From contig JAYMSP010000087.1 of assembly GCA_036897095.1 (NCBI GenBank), forward strand, positions 1 to 64,000: a stretch of 64,000 nucleotides of DNA, given 5' to 3'. Below are positions 27,938 to 37,818 of this stretch, piece after piece (within the stretch, counting starts at the first letter, position 1; the number at the start of each line of letters is the position of its first letter). This DNA comes from Plantago elongata. Lineage: Eukaryota; Streptophyta; Magnoliopsida; Lamiales; Plantaginaceae. The notes below the pieces were generated by a model, which searched no databases, had not been told where the DNA came from, and saw nothing but the letters and a program-made list of their open reading frames with translations. The position numbers and the translations under genes were made by a program.

Positions 27938-28454
27938 AATGAGTCATGAAGCAAAGCATTGATCTACTATCCTATCTGTAGAATATTTGTGGTTTAAGTT
28001 TCAGTTTGGTTTGTTGTGATTTCTTCACTTTATGTCATTTGATCTGATGTATATATCTGCAGTGGTTGCATTTGAACTACATTTGTTTGAGTGAGATATT
28101 TTGATTTTACTTATTAAACTTCTCTTTATTTTTATTGTAAGCGCATTCAATTGAAGTATTTTATGGGTTTAAACTACCTAAAATGAACAAAATGTATTCC
28201 AATGGGATTTTGTGTCTACTAATTAATGACTAAGAAGCCAATTTCTTACCAAAAATTGAATGACTTACCATTAAAAGCTTTTCCAAATGGCAAAACGAGC
28301 CAAAAATGATGAAACAATGGTCCTTAGTAAAAGCCCAAATGACAGAGCGAGCCATCAAATATGGCTAATTCGAGGCTTGTTAATGTGGCCCAAAAAGTCT
28401 TCGTCATCCTTAATTAGGGGGGGTTAAATGCAAAATACCTAATTATTATAAAAA
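27938..28454. other. 3' flank of galactinol synthase
   Basis: 3' UTR, then AT-rich spacer. No gene is seen. Confidence 0.5.
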
Positions 28455-29110
28455 TTATTCTAAATGTGCACAAAACCTCCACGTATTAATAAATTAGTAC
28501 CAAATCTCCTCAAGTTATTAAAAACTGTGTCCGAAACCCCACTGAGTTATTAAAATATGTGCGTTAAAATTCATTGATCTTTTTTTTTCCTGTTGCTCGT
28601 GTTAGGTGCGACAATGGATGTTCTTTTAATTTTTCTTACTCGAAATTATCTTTTGACTTCACTTTTCTCCGTGTACATGACTAATAATAAATTGGTATAT
28701 TTTGTTTAGATGGAGTGTCAATTTTAATTAGTGTTATTTATGATTATTATTTATATTTTAATAGTTCAGATTTAAGCATTCTAATGTTTTCAAAATTTTA
28801 GACTATCGAGTCAAACTGCACGCCATAGAAATTCATTATATATATTTAGTATTTATGTAAAAGGGTATTGCAATGACTTTATAAGAATTTCATAAGATAT
28901 TTTACATATTTTTAATAATTATGATAATTTTATTTACTTTTTGCATTGATTTGAGATATCAAAAATAAAAATTTATAGTCGCATCTAATGAGTTTGTATC
29001 TCACACTTTATAAAATGAAGGATGGGGTGTTTCGTGCACATTTTTTAATAACTCAAGAGGAATTGGTACTAATTCGTTAACTCATGGGAGTTTTGTGCAC
29101 ACTTTATTAA
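28455..29110. mobile_element. non-autonomous DNA element with long terminal inverted repeats (MULE-like)
   Basis: About 85 bases at 28455-28540 are matched in inverted orientation at 29023-29110. Shared blocks in order are TGTGCACAAAAC, AATTAGTACCAA, CTCAAGTTATTAAAAA and CGAAAC.CCC, with diverged positions between. The interior of about 480 bases is AT-rich and non-coding. Long inverted repeats without a transposase suggest a Mutator-like derivative, but I did not find the usual 9-base target duplication. Confidence 0.6.
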
Positions 29111-29116
29111 TTCGTC

Positions 29117-29310
29117 AAAGCGTTTGTAGTCGAGTGGTAAGCTGAGACACCCAGTAACCATGATGTCACGGGTTCGATTCCCCAAAATGGGTGATTATAT
29201 TCTCTAAATAGAGATTGATGGTGATTTGCATCTAGAATCGATTGATAAATTCGTCTTGTTCAACAATTGTAATTGTAATGCTATATTTCATGTTAATTAA
29301 TAAAAAAAGA
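29117..29310 (+). mobile_element. tRNA-derived SINE
   Basis: A pol III A box (TAGTCGAGTGG, 29127-29137) and a B box (GGTTCGATTCC, 29171-29181) are spaced as in a tRNA. An unrelated body follows, ending in an A-rich tail near 29300-29310. The acceptor arms do not pair, so this is a SINE head and not a functional tRNA gene. It abuts the right end of the long-inverted-repeat element. Confidence 0.7.
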
Positions 29311-29536
29311 ATAGTATCGTCGCATTGTACTAACAATATTACATCCATATTAATCATTAGATCAAATCTAGATTCAATCTCATCCGTTGAATAATTATTA
29401 ATGCGATGAGGTATCGTACTGTCGCATAATAACGTAGTGCGACGTCGTAATATAATAAAATATACATCTTTTTTATTAAATATTGTTTAAGTATTTTAAA
29501 TCAATTATTTAAATTAATAATTAAAATGATTTTCTA

Positions 29537-29725
29537 GCCTCCTCCACTTACCGGTATCCGGCGACCACCCTCCTCCACTGATCGGAATTCGGCGACCACC
29601 TCAGGCACACCGAATTCCGGCGACCACCTCAAATCCTCAAGCACACCGGAATCCAGCAACCACTCCAAGCACACTGGAATCTCGCAACCATCTCAAGCAC
29701 CACCGAAATTCAACAATCACCGAAA
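29537..29725. repeat. minisatellite, about 30-base unit
   Basis: Five to six imperfect copies of a C-rich unit like CACACCGGAATTCCGGCGAC plus CACCTCAAG run through this segment. It is much richer in GC than its neighbours. No long open frame spans it. Confidence 0.7.
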
Positions 29726-31001
29726 TAGACATCTACTATAAGATATATATTGACGAGTTTAGATGACCATGACCGAATCTGCAAAATAGTAAAATAGTTG
29801 AATTTTTTTGTGAAATTAACTGTTTCTTTTTGAAAAAAAACCTTTGTAAAATGAAAAGAAAGGATCAATATCGAATAGGAGTAGAATTTTGACGACACGT
29901 TTGATGAAGTAATGGTTTTCTAGAAGAACGATGCAAAAAATATCTTCCTGTGTGAATTGAAGCAAGGAAATGTATTTTCGCTTTCGTACGTGTTTTATCA
30001 TCTTACGCGACACCTAATTCTTTTTAAATGTATATGCTTTTGACTTTCGTGGATTGCTAAACAAATTCTCAGATTCCAGTATTACGACTTTGAGTAAACT
30101 AAGATAATTAATTGCTACTTATTAGTTATTATAATACCACCTTCAACTTGTCATTATCAAAACTCAGTAGTCTGAGTTTCAATTGAGTCTATCTTGTTGT
30201 CGTATAATTTAAATTTAATTATTAAATTTGCATCTAATAACATGAATAACAAATACACATATTTCTTCAGTTGAGGTTCCCTATCAATTTTAGTAGAAGA
30301 GAGGCAATGACGTAATCAATTTTGCTATGATCATAATTGATAAAAGCCCCGAACAATCTCTCGTATAGGTCGACCTCTACACCCTCATCCGTATTCAGAT
30401 GTGATGAATTGCGTATTCTCTCTGTAAATTTGAAAAGAACAGTTTCAATGTATTTATATGCAACGGAGATGTTATAGCACATGATACGATATGTTCATTA
30501 ACTTCAACATTTTATTGATATGCTTAAACAATGCATTTGCGAACTGACAACTTATTTGAATTTCCAGCATGAAGCTTCACCTCATTTTGAAATTGAAGCT
30601 TCCTTTCAAGAATCAAATGGATGCATAAAGCTGTGCATTATTCTCACAAAATTCCAGAAATGAACAACTACAAACTGCATGATTTCAAAAAAGGTAGGGA
30701 GTATTCTAATGTACAAAGTAGAATCATACAACTAAGGCATAAACCAAAAGCTTATATCCAAATCTCCAATAGAGCAACAAAACAATGTCTATACAATTAT
30801 TTTTATAATAACAAGTAACAACTCTGATTGAGAGAGATAAAAACTTTTTTTGATTCATCATGTTTCCCTTTTTAACATAATTGTTGAACAAGAAAGCTAG
30901 CTTGCTCCTACTCTAGAGAAAACTTAAAAAGAACCATTAAACATATTCTTTTGTACACTTAATTACCAATAAACTAATTAAAGAATAATTCCATTTCCAC
31001 C
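29726..31001. other. intergenic, nothing recognised
   Basis: AT-rich DNA. The final 100-200 bases on the minus strand are probably the 3' UTR of the DUF1645-type gene. Confidence 0.45.
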
Positions 31002-31820
31002 TCAATAGGGATGCACATTTTTAGTCAATCCACCATTCATATTAGTGAAAAAGCCCATCAACTCCGGTCGGTACGGCAAATACGACCGGCGCCGGTCCGC
31101 CTTCGCCTTGCTCTTCAAGTACACTTCGTGCGGCGACAAAACCGGTTTCTTAACCTTCTTACTCGTTTTCTTCGCCTTAACAGTCGACACCTCCACTCTC
31201 TGTGGCGCCGCCTTCACCTCGGGCTGAGGCGCGTGGGGCGCGTCGTTGAGGAAAACGAACGTGTCCCTACCATCACTATTACTCCGGCCCATCAACTCCT
31301 TAAACCGCCAGATCTTAGAAAACCCGGTCGAGTTGCTCTTCTTGCAAGCAGCCGACACTTCAACCGCTTTCCGGTCCGACCACTCGCAACACGGCCCGTT
31401 TATGTCGTCATTTCCACACCCGGATGACGTCATCCCTTGCTCGATTTCGACAAACACGTTTCTGACCGGTGGATTGATCGGCAAATCTTCTTCTCCCGTG
31501 AAATCTCGGCTAAAGAAGGGGAAAATTGGCTTGATCTGCCCGTTAACAAACGCATCTTCAGCTGCTATTAGCGACGAATTTGAATCTCCACACATAAACG
31601 AAAATTCACCTTCTTCTTGTTCTTCATCATCACTGTCGGTCAAATCTTCAATTTCTTCCTTGTCTAGATCAGTGAGCTCAGACCCAGTTCCAAGATTCAA
31701 TTTTTCGGACAATTCCTCGCTTAATTCGGCATCAGTGAGCTCAAGATTCAATTTTTGGGACAATTCTTGGCTCAATTCGGCTTCTAAAGCAGTAACTCGA
31801 TCTTCAACATTCATCTCCAT
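31002..31820 (-). CDS. DUF1645-family protein, uncharacterised
   Basis: An intronless frame of 272 residues. In order it has an acidic N-terminal part with two copies of an ELS.ELS.KLNL unit (about residues 14-50) and a run of Asp/Glu near residues 55-73. FSFMCGDSNSS and NGQIKPIFPFFSRD follow. Next comes CKKSNSTGFSKIWRFKELMG with RSNSDGRDTFVFL, a lysine-rich stretch, and a C-terminal RRRSYLPYRPELMGFF ending NVHPY. These blocks match what I know of plant DUF1645 proteins (PF07816), whose function is not established. A TATA-like TATATAATT at 31953-31961 fits a leader of about 105 bases and supports this start. Confidence 0.85.
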   Translation of the reverse strand: MEMNVEDRVTALEAELSQELSQKLNLELTDAELSEELSEKLNLGTGSELTDLDKEEIEDLTDSDDEEQEEGEFSFMCGDSNSSLIAAEDAFVNGQIKPIFPFFSRDFTGEEDLPINPPVRNVFVEIEQGMTSSGCGNDDINGPCCEWSDRKAVEVSAACKKSNSTGFSKIWRFKELMGRSNSDGRDTFVFLNDAPHAPQPEVKAAPQRVEVSTVKAKKTSKKVKKPVLSPHEVYLKSKAKADRRRSYLPYRPELMGFFTNMNGGLTKNVHPY

Positions 31821-31952
31821 ATCTGAAATTTGTGTACTTTTTTTTTAATTTGACACTAGATTTTGGTGAGGATTCGGGAATTGGTTGATTCTGGTGAGGA
31901 GAAGAGATTTAATAGATGAGAGGAAGAGTGATGAATTGAAAGTAGGAAAGGG

Positions 31953-31961
31953 AATTATATA
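31953..31961 (-). promoter_or_regulatory. TATA box of the DUF1645-type gene
   Basis: On the minus strand TATATAATT lies about 135 bases before the start codon. Confidence 0.55.
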
Positions 31962-32079
31962 TGGGTTAGGTGGTTGGTCCAAGGTAAGAAATGTTTGGTT
32001 CTGTTCTTTCTCTTCACATTCCCTTGTAATATCATTCATTACTCAACAAGTTGTCTTTTTTGAACCTACAAACTGTTAA

Positions 32080-33249
32080 ACAATTTACTTCATCGCTACT
32101 TGTCAGCATGTGCTTAATTGTGTGTCTTACTTAATTGTATCCACTATACTCCAAGTTTTGTCTAATTGTACATCACCCCTCTCACTGAGAATCTATAGAG
32201 AAATGAAATGATGTACTACACTTTTGTGGTGTAAATTGTAATGTAACAATTCAAATGTCAATGCCGCAAATATTTATCTGGGCGGGATTACTTGGAATTG
32301 CATACTGTAAATAACGGATGGTTGGCCATGATACTTTACCAGATTGATTAACAAGTTTGATAAGGATGTAGAACTGTTAGTTATTACTATTTCACAATCA
32401 ATACTGATTTATTACGAGAATGTTATTGTATCTGTAAGTATACCAACTCTCGACGTCTCACATGATATATGACGAATATAGGATGACGACTTAAGCATGG
32501 AGTAGATAGAATCATAACAATAATATTTATGTGACTCAATCCATGTTGCTAGATCGAAAGAGCCATACACAATGTACAAGCGGATAAGTCGTGACAGATG
32601 CACAAAGAAAACACACAATGCGACACGATTAAAAAAGTAAATAAGGATTATCAACTCCTCAACTTCACTGTAGCAGAGAACTCCATACTAAAGAGCTAGA
32701 GTTCTCTTCTTATGGACAATTTCTTTTATACCTAATCAATAATTTAGTTGAAATGTTTAAAGTTAAAAATCAATATTTCAACTTTGTGAGATGTATGTAT
32801 GTATAATTTTGAGATAGTGGATATAAATTGAATTTTTTAAATCCGAAAGGAGAGACGTGTAAATATGCACTCTAGGGGAAAGTATGGCAATTATACAACA
32901 AAATCGCCTTTAAAGACTTTGGAAGAAAGTTGATAGGAAATGAGGAGGCATAAGAAGACGAAAAGATGATTGCGCGTTCACGTTTTGTTGCCAATTTCCG
33001 TAATTGAATTAATATCTTTTAAATTTATTACTCTACTCAACTTTTGTGTGGGCTGCACTCTGCAAACGAGTAATTGCAACGAAGCTTCTCTTTTTCTTTT
33101 TTCCTTGCGCCGAATGACATACATACATTTATTCTAGAACCATATCCCTTTGTTGACCCTTTTATTTTTCTTCTTCTGTTTTATTCTACGTCCATCTAGA
33201 GAGAATGGGCGTGACTTTTATAAATATTCCAAATTTGGAAAGAGTTTAA
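32080..33249. other. intergenic, nothing recognised
   Basis: AT-rich spacer with no supported feature. Confidence 0.45.
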
Positions 33250-33408
33250 GGTGCGGTTTGGAAAATCATTTAAATCGATCTATTTGGCTCGATGAACAGT
33301 GATTTGACCTAAAATATACTTTAAATATTCCCATTACAATTCCATTACAAACACAATTTCACCAAAATTCATCCAAATACCCATTCAAATTCTATACCAA
33401 TTAGCCTC
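33250..33408. mobile_element. MITE copy B (hAT-like), inverted
   Basis: A diverged copy of the 6493 family in the opposite orientation. Body sequence such as GGCTCGATGAACAGTGATTT and ACACAATTTCACCAAAATTC is conserved, while the ends (GGTGCGGTTTGG and CCAATTAGCCTC) have drifted. No coding capacity. Confidence 0.7.
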
Positions 33409-34599
33409 TAAAATCATTTAAAATGCAATTAGTATCAATGAGATATAAAAAAAGAATTCATAAACCAATGCATATGAATTAAGCGTGTTTGTTATGATAT
33501 ATGGGTAGACTCTTCCAAAATATGTACGAGTGGAAACAAAATATAAATAAGTTAGTATGTGGTATGCTGGTTACTGTATCATTCAAAAATTAACACGTTA
33601 TATACGTTTCAAATTTTCAAGTCAAGTCCATATAATTTAAAGTCACCGAGAATGCTCACACCAACAAGATGCACCTTTCTTTTTGGAAATTCAGTCTTCC
33701 GATTCGTCACGAGTGAGATTAAATTGCGCGGAAAAAGACTTGTATTGATACAGTGGAGTCAACATATCATTCTGTAGAGTTGCCTATGAGTAACTACACC
33801 GGCTCATTAGTGGTATGGGACTATGGGTCGTTATAAATAGAGCAAATTGCACGGGAATTTTTTTTATTTGTATAATAGAATAATCATATAATGTGAGAAG
33901 TTGTTTATGAGTAACCATGTCGGTCCGAGATCAACGTTCAATTTATTAGTGAACGGTGGTCTATTCCCAGCTCAAACTTAAAGGTATCGGAGGCCATTTG
34001 ACAATTACGCCTGGGCCAAAAAATTTAGGTCAGCCTATTTATCTTGTAGATGGCATATCATTTTAAATATTGTTATGGATATCAAAATCTTAAACAAATT
34101 ATGATTATTCTCAATATAGCAAGCTATTATATTTATGTGGTTTGAATTTTCCTACAAATTAAATTTTTTTGAGTATTTAAAAAGATTTATTTATTTCTCC
34201 ATCAATTGAAAATCTAATAAATTAAGAATTTACCGGAGTGTTTGTTTCTTTTTTATTTGACTTTCATTTTACTTCATTACGACTTAGATACTGTTCATTT
34301 ATTTAAAATTCAATTCAAATGTTACTTCTGAGTGTTGAAACAAACACTCCATACCTCTTTGTTATCAACAAAGCAGAAACGATTGCTGTCCTGTATCAAT
34401 GAGCTCTTCTGGGAATTATGGAGATTTCACCTACACAATATACTCGCTTTTGCCAAGAATGTTGCTCCTTTCAATGATATCACTTTCCAATGCTGGATCT
34501 AGATATACATTGACAGAGGAACCTTAGTTGTAAGGAAATTTACGTTCCAGTTGATTAGAGATTTGGGTTCTGTTATAGTCATTTTAAAATTCGATATAC
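33409..34599. other. intergenic, nothing recognised
   Basis: AT-rich. The phrase TATGAGTAAC plus nearby bases recurs at about 33787 and 33908, which may mark an old duplicated repeat. Confidence 0.4.
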
Positions 34600-34812
34600 A
34601 TTATATATTTATATTATCCATTTAGATCACAATCAATAATAAATTAATAGATTAAAAGGAGAATAGATTAATAATAAATTAACAAATTAAACGAAGACTC
34701 TATTCAGATAACTAGTACTCCATTTCGGAGATAATTACACTACCGTCGGGGCTCGAATCCAACGCTTCATGCTTGCAATTCTTACTTCCTTACTACTCGA
34801 CCACCTTATGAT
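34600..34812 (-). mobile_element. tRNA-derived SINE, inverted
   Basis: On the minus strand an A-box-like TGGTCGAGTAGTAAGG (34789-34804) and a B-box GGATTCGAGCC (34750-34760) are tRNA-spaced and followed by an AT-rich body. It differs from the SINE at 29117 and the tail end is approximate. Confidence 0.55.
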
Positions 34813-35282
34813 TCCCTTTTGTTCTCGTCACTTGAATACAATAGAATTGAACGAAACTGAATTTATTTACAATATAAATAGCAACTAAAATCACAAACCA
34901 CAAAGGTGCATTAGAAACCATTTGCCCAAATGATTTCACATACACAACAAACTGAAAAAATTTAAGGCTAAATCGATTAGGAAAACTCACATATGCAAAA
35001 TCTTCCTCCAATAACTTGAGATAATCAACAAATCCAATACAAAACGAAGAATAAAAATCATACATTACATGGTTGTATTTTAGTCACAATATAGACATAG
35101 AAGCAATAAAAAATCACATTGCAAGTTACAACACCAGGTGGTTGTTTCAGTTCACAGTAAAGACACCCTAGAAATCGAATTTGAAAGGAAAATGCAGTCA
35201 AGAGGCTTCCAGTTAATGAATTCGCAACGCAATTGAACAATGAAACACGAAATTAGTGAGTAGTGAGTGATTTCGTTACCTT
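34813..35282. other. spacer, nothing recognised
   Basis: AT-rich sequence with open frames on the minus strand but no domain that I recognise. Confidence 0.35.
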
Positions 35283-35660
35283 ATTTGAGTCGTTGGAGTT
35301 GCAGGCTTGCAGCAGCTAGTCGGAATCGAATCGAGGTGGAGGTGGAGTCGTCAGCCGCGTGGAGTAGGGAGGCCGGAGTCGAGCAGCAAAGCGTATGAGG
35401 AGGTTGGAGGCCGATGGAAATTCGGAATAAAGAACGCGAAACTTGGCAAACTGCGAAAGAAAGAAGCGGAGGAGGCAGGATGGACGGAGGTCGTGGTGGA
35501 GAGAGGCGGTCAACGGATGGGCGGAGGTCGTGATGGCGGGTCGGTGATGGAGAGATCGGTGATGGTCGGAGGTCGTGGTGGCGAGAGGAAGAACGAAGAG
35601 GAGATGAAGCTGCCGATGGAAATTCAATTTGGGGCAGGAGGAGACGTCATATTCTTAGTA
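35283..35660. repeat. GC-rich, GGAGGTCGTGG-repeat block
   Basis: The block is strongly GC-rich. GGAGGTCGTGGTGG, GGAGGTCGTGATGG and GGTGATGG motifs repeat between about 35485 and 35585. On the minus strand it ends at a fair donor, AATAAG/GTAACG, so it could be a first exon of an unrecognised minus-strand transcript. The encoded peptides look like low-complexity translation, so I do not call a gene. Confidence 0.4.
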
Positions 35661-35771
35661 TAAAACTATGTTAAATGATAATTAATTAGGAATTGTAGTG
35701 GTTGTTGTTTAGGATTCTTTCCTCATTACATTCGACTTCTACCATGATTAGGATTGGTTGATGTACTACAA

Positions 35772-35779
35772 CTATATAA
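35772..35779 (+). promoter_or_regulatory. TATA box of the Pelota gene
   Basis: CTATATAAA-type sequence about 160 bases before the start codon, with transcription expected near 35805. Confidence 0.6.
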
Positions 35780-35940
35780 ATGCAACATTGCATATCAATT
35801 AACACACACACGCTTAGCTTTTTCCTCGCTCTTTTTACAACAACTCATAAAACTGCCAATTCAAATTGTTTGTTATCTTGCCATACATCCAGTAAAATTA
35901 CTGCCCACACAGCCGAATTCACTCGAAAGAATAAACCACC

Positions 35941-37077
35941 ATGCAGATTGTTCACCACGACCTGGCTCTTGATGGCCCTGGAAGCGTAAACATGATTCCG
36001 GAAGATTCGGATGATTTGTGGATGGCTTACAATATGATTGCTGCAGGTGATTCTGTCATGTGTGTTACTGTCAGGAAGGTTATGAGAGAAACTGCTTCAG
36101 GAAGTAGAGACACTGAAAGAGTCAGACTTACATTAGAAATTGAAGTCGAGTCTTTGGATTATGAAAAAGAAGGATGCGTGCTACGCATACGAGGGAAGAA
36201 TATTTCCGAGAGTGAATATGTCAAGATAGGAGCATACCACACTCTAGAACTTGACCTACACAGGCCTTTTGTCTTGACGAAGCTAGTCTGGGACTCTATG
36301 GCGTTGGATGTGCTCCGCCAAGTATCTGACCCAAAGGCAAGCGCGGATCTGGCTGTTGTTCTCATGCACGAAGGTCTTGCTCATATTTTGCTCATCGGCA
36401 ATAATTTGACAATTACACGTTCTCGTATAGAGGCTTCGATACCTCGCAAGCATGGGCCTGCTATTGCTGGATATGAGAATGGATTGAAAAACTTCTTTGA
36501 TAAAGTGTTGCAGGCTTTTATTAAACATGTGGATTTTGGTGTTGTTCGCTGTGTTGTGATTGCGAGTCCAGGGTTTACTAAGGATCAATTTCATAAGCAC
36601 TTGTTGCTGGAAGCGGAAAGGAAGCAGATCAGATCCGTGATTGAGAACAAATCCAGCATACTTCTTGTGCATACTACCTCAGGGTACAAGCATAGTTTGA
36701 GAGAAGTTTTGGAGGCTCCAAATATTATGAAGATGATTAAAGATACAAAAGCTTCGCAAGAGGTACAGGTGCTAAAAGATTTCTATGCCATGCTCTCGAA
36801 GGATCCTGACCGTGCTTGCTACGGACCAAAACATGTAGAAGTTGCCCATGAGCAGCTGGCAGTTCAGACACTTCTTCTGACTGACCAGCTCTTCAAGAGT
36901 TCTATTATAGCAGAAAGGAAAAAGTATGTCGAGTTGGTCGAGTCAGTCAAGGCCTCAGGTGGCGATGCTTACGTCTTCTCATCTATGCACGTTTCTGGGG
37001 AACAACTAGCACAAATCACTGGTGTTGCCGCGATCCTGCGTTTTCCTATGCCGGAACTTGACGACATTGAGATGTGA
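35941..37077 (+). CDS. PELO: protein Pelota homologue (Dom34/eRF1-like ribosome rescue factor)
   Basis: A single open exon of 378 residues, the normal length of plant Pelota. It covers the N-terminal Sm-like eRF1_1 domain (about 1-130), the central eRF1_2 domain with [20 protein letters not shown] and [20 protein letters not shown] (about 135-270), and the C-terminal eRF1_3 domain with [20 protein letters not shown] ending DDIEM. It lacks the GGQ motif of true eRF1, as expected. Pelota with Hbs1 releases stalled ribosomes in no-go and non-stop decay. Residues near the N-terminus ([10 protein letters not shown]) differ from the usual FVPNGPGSVK-like form. It may be a second, intronless paralogue. 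It converges with the CHX gene, 741 bases apart. Confidence 0.96.
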   Translation: MQIVHHDLALDGPGSVNMIPEDSDDLWMAYNMIAAGDSVMCVTVRKVMRETASGSRDTERVRLTLEIEVESLDYEKEGCVLRIRGKNISESEYVKIGAYHTLELDLHRPFVLTKLVWDSMALDVLRQVSDPKASADLAVVLMHEGLAHILLIGNNLTITRSRIEASIPRKHGPAIAGYENGLKNFFDKVLQAFIKHVDFGVVRCVVIASPGFTKDQFHKHLLLEAERKQIRSVIENKSSILLVHTTSGYKHSLREVLEAPNIMKMIKDTKASQEVQVLKDFYAMLSKDPDRACYGPKHVEVAHEQLAVQTLLLTDQLFKSSIIAERKKYVELVESVKASGGDAYVFSSMHVSGEQLAQITGVAAILRFPMPELDDIEM

Positions 37078-37818
37078 TTGATTTATGTGGAGCTGGAGTT
37101 CATCCAAATTATACATAATTTAATTGTTCCTTTTTTAAGCTTATTTTGTTGTGTGTATGAGCTGCAGAAGTTCAGTACTCAATTGTTCTTCAGTCTAACA
37201 AACTGCAAGCATGTCTTTTCATACCTCAATGCTGTTACTATTATACCCTGAAAGCTGCTACTTAAATTTAAATAAACTGCCCTGAAATAGACCGAGTTGT
37301 ACATTATACTAAAAGTTTGTACACACTGAATTAAACTAGGGATTTGAATTGAACCCAGCAGTTAAGTTGATATATAAAATAGGTCAGCTATAAAACAGTC
37401 ACCAGTTTGTAATGATTTTTCAGTTGAACTAAATCAATTTTTCGTTCTTTCACTTATGTACTCAAACTTTTACAACTCGTAAACCAACAATGTTAATAAA
37501 TTAGATTCAAGATTTACATCCCAGCAGAAGAAGAAGAAGAATTTCATGTAAGAAACAACAAGTGTACTACAGACTAATTCACCAAAGCTCATATTCACAT
37601 ATCAACTACATGAGTGAACCCACAAACTCTTACTTCATTTCTTCCCTCAATCATCACTCCTGATTTGGATCCTCAGTTTTCGAATTCAGGCGATTTGTTG
37701 GAGAAAGGTTTTATCAACAACCTGCTGTTCCAGTTCATATATAAAACTATATACAAGTTTCATCATCTTACCAGAACATATATAACAGATCAATCAGTAT
37801 ATATGCAATCATCATCAC
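37078..37818. other. convergent 3' intergenic space
   Basis: Shared 3' region of Pelota and the CHX gene. A short GAAGAAGAAGAAG microsatellite is near 37525. Nothing else is seen. Confidence 0.5.

Noticed and set aside
29117-29190. Possible tRNA gene
   Set aside because: A and B boxes are present, but the 5' and 3' acceptor strands do not pair and an unrelated body with an A-rich tail follows, so it is a SINE head.
35307-35663. 118-codon plus-strand frame and its minus-strand overlap as genes
   Set aside because: Both are translations of a GC-rich GGAGGTCGTGG repeat, with low-complexity peptides and no domain.
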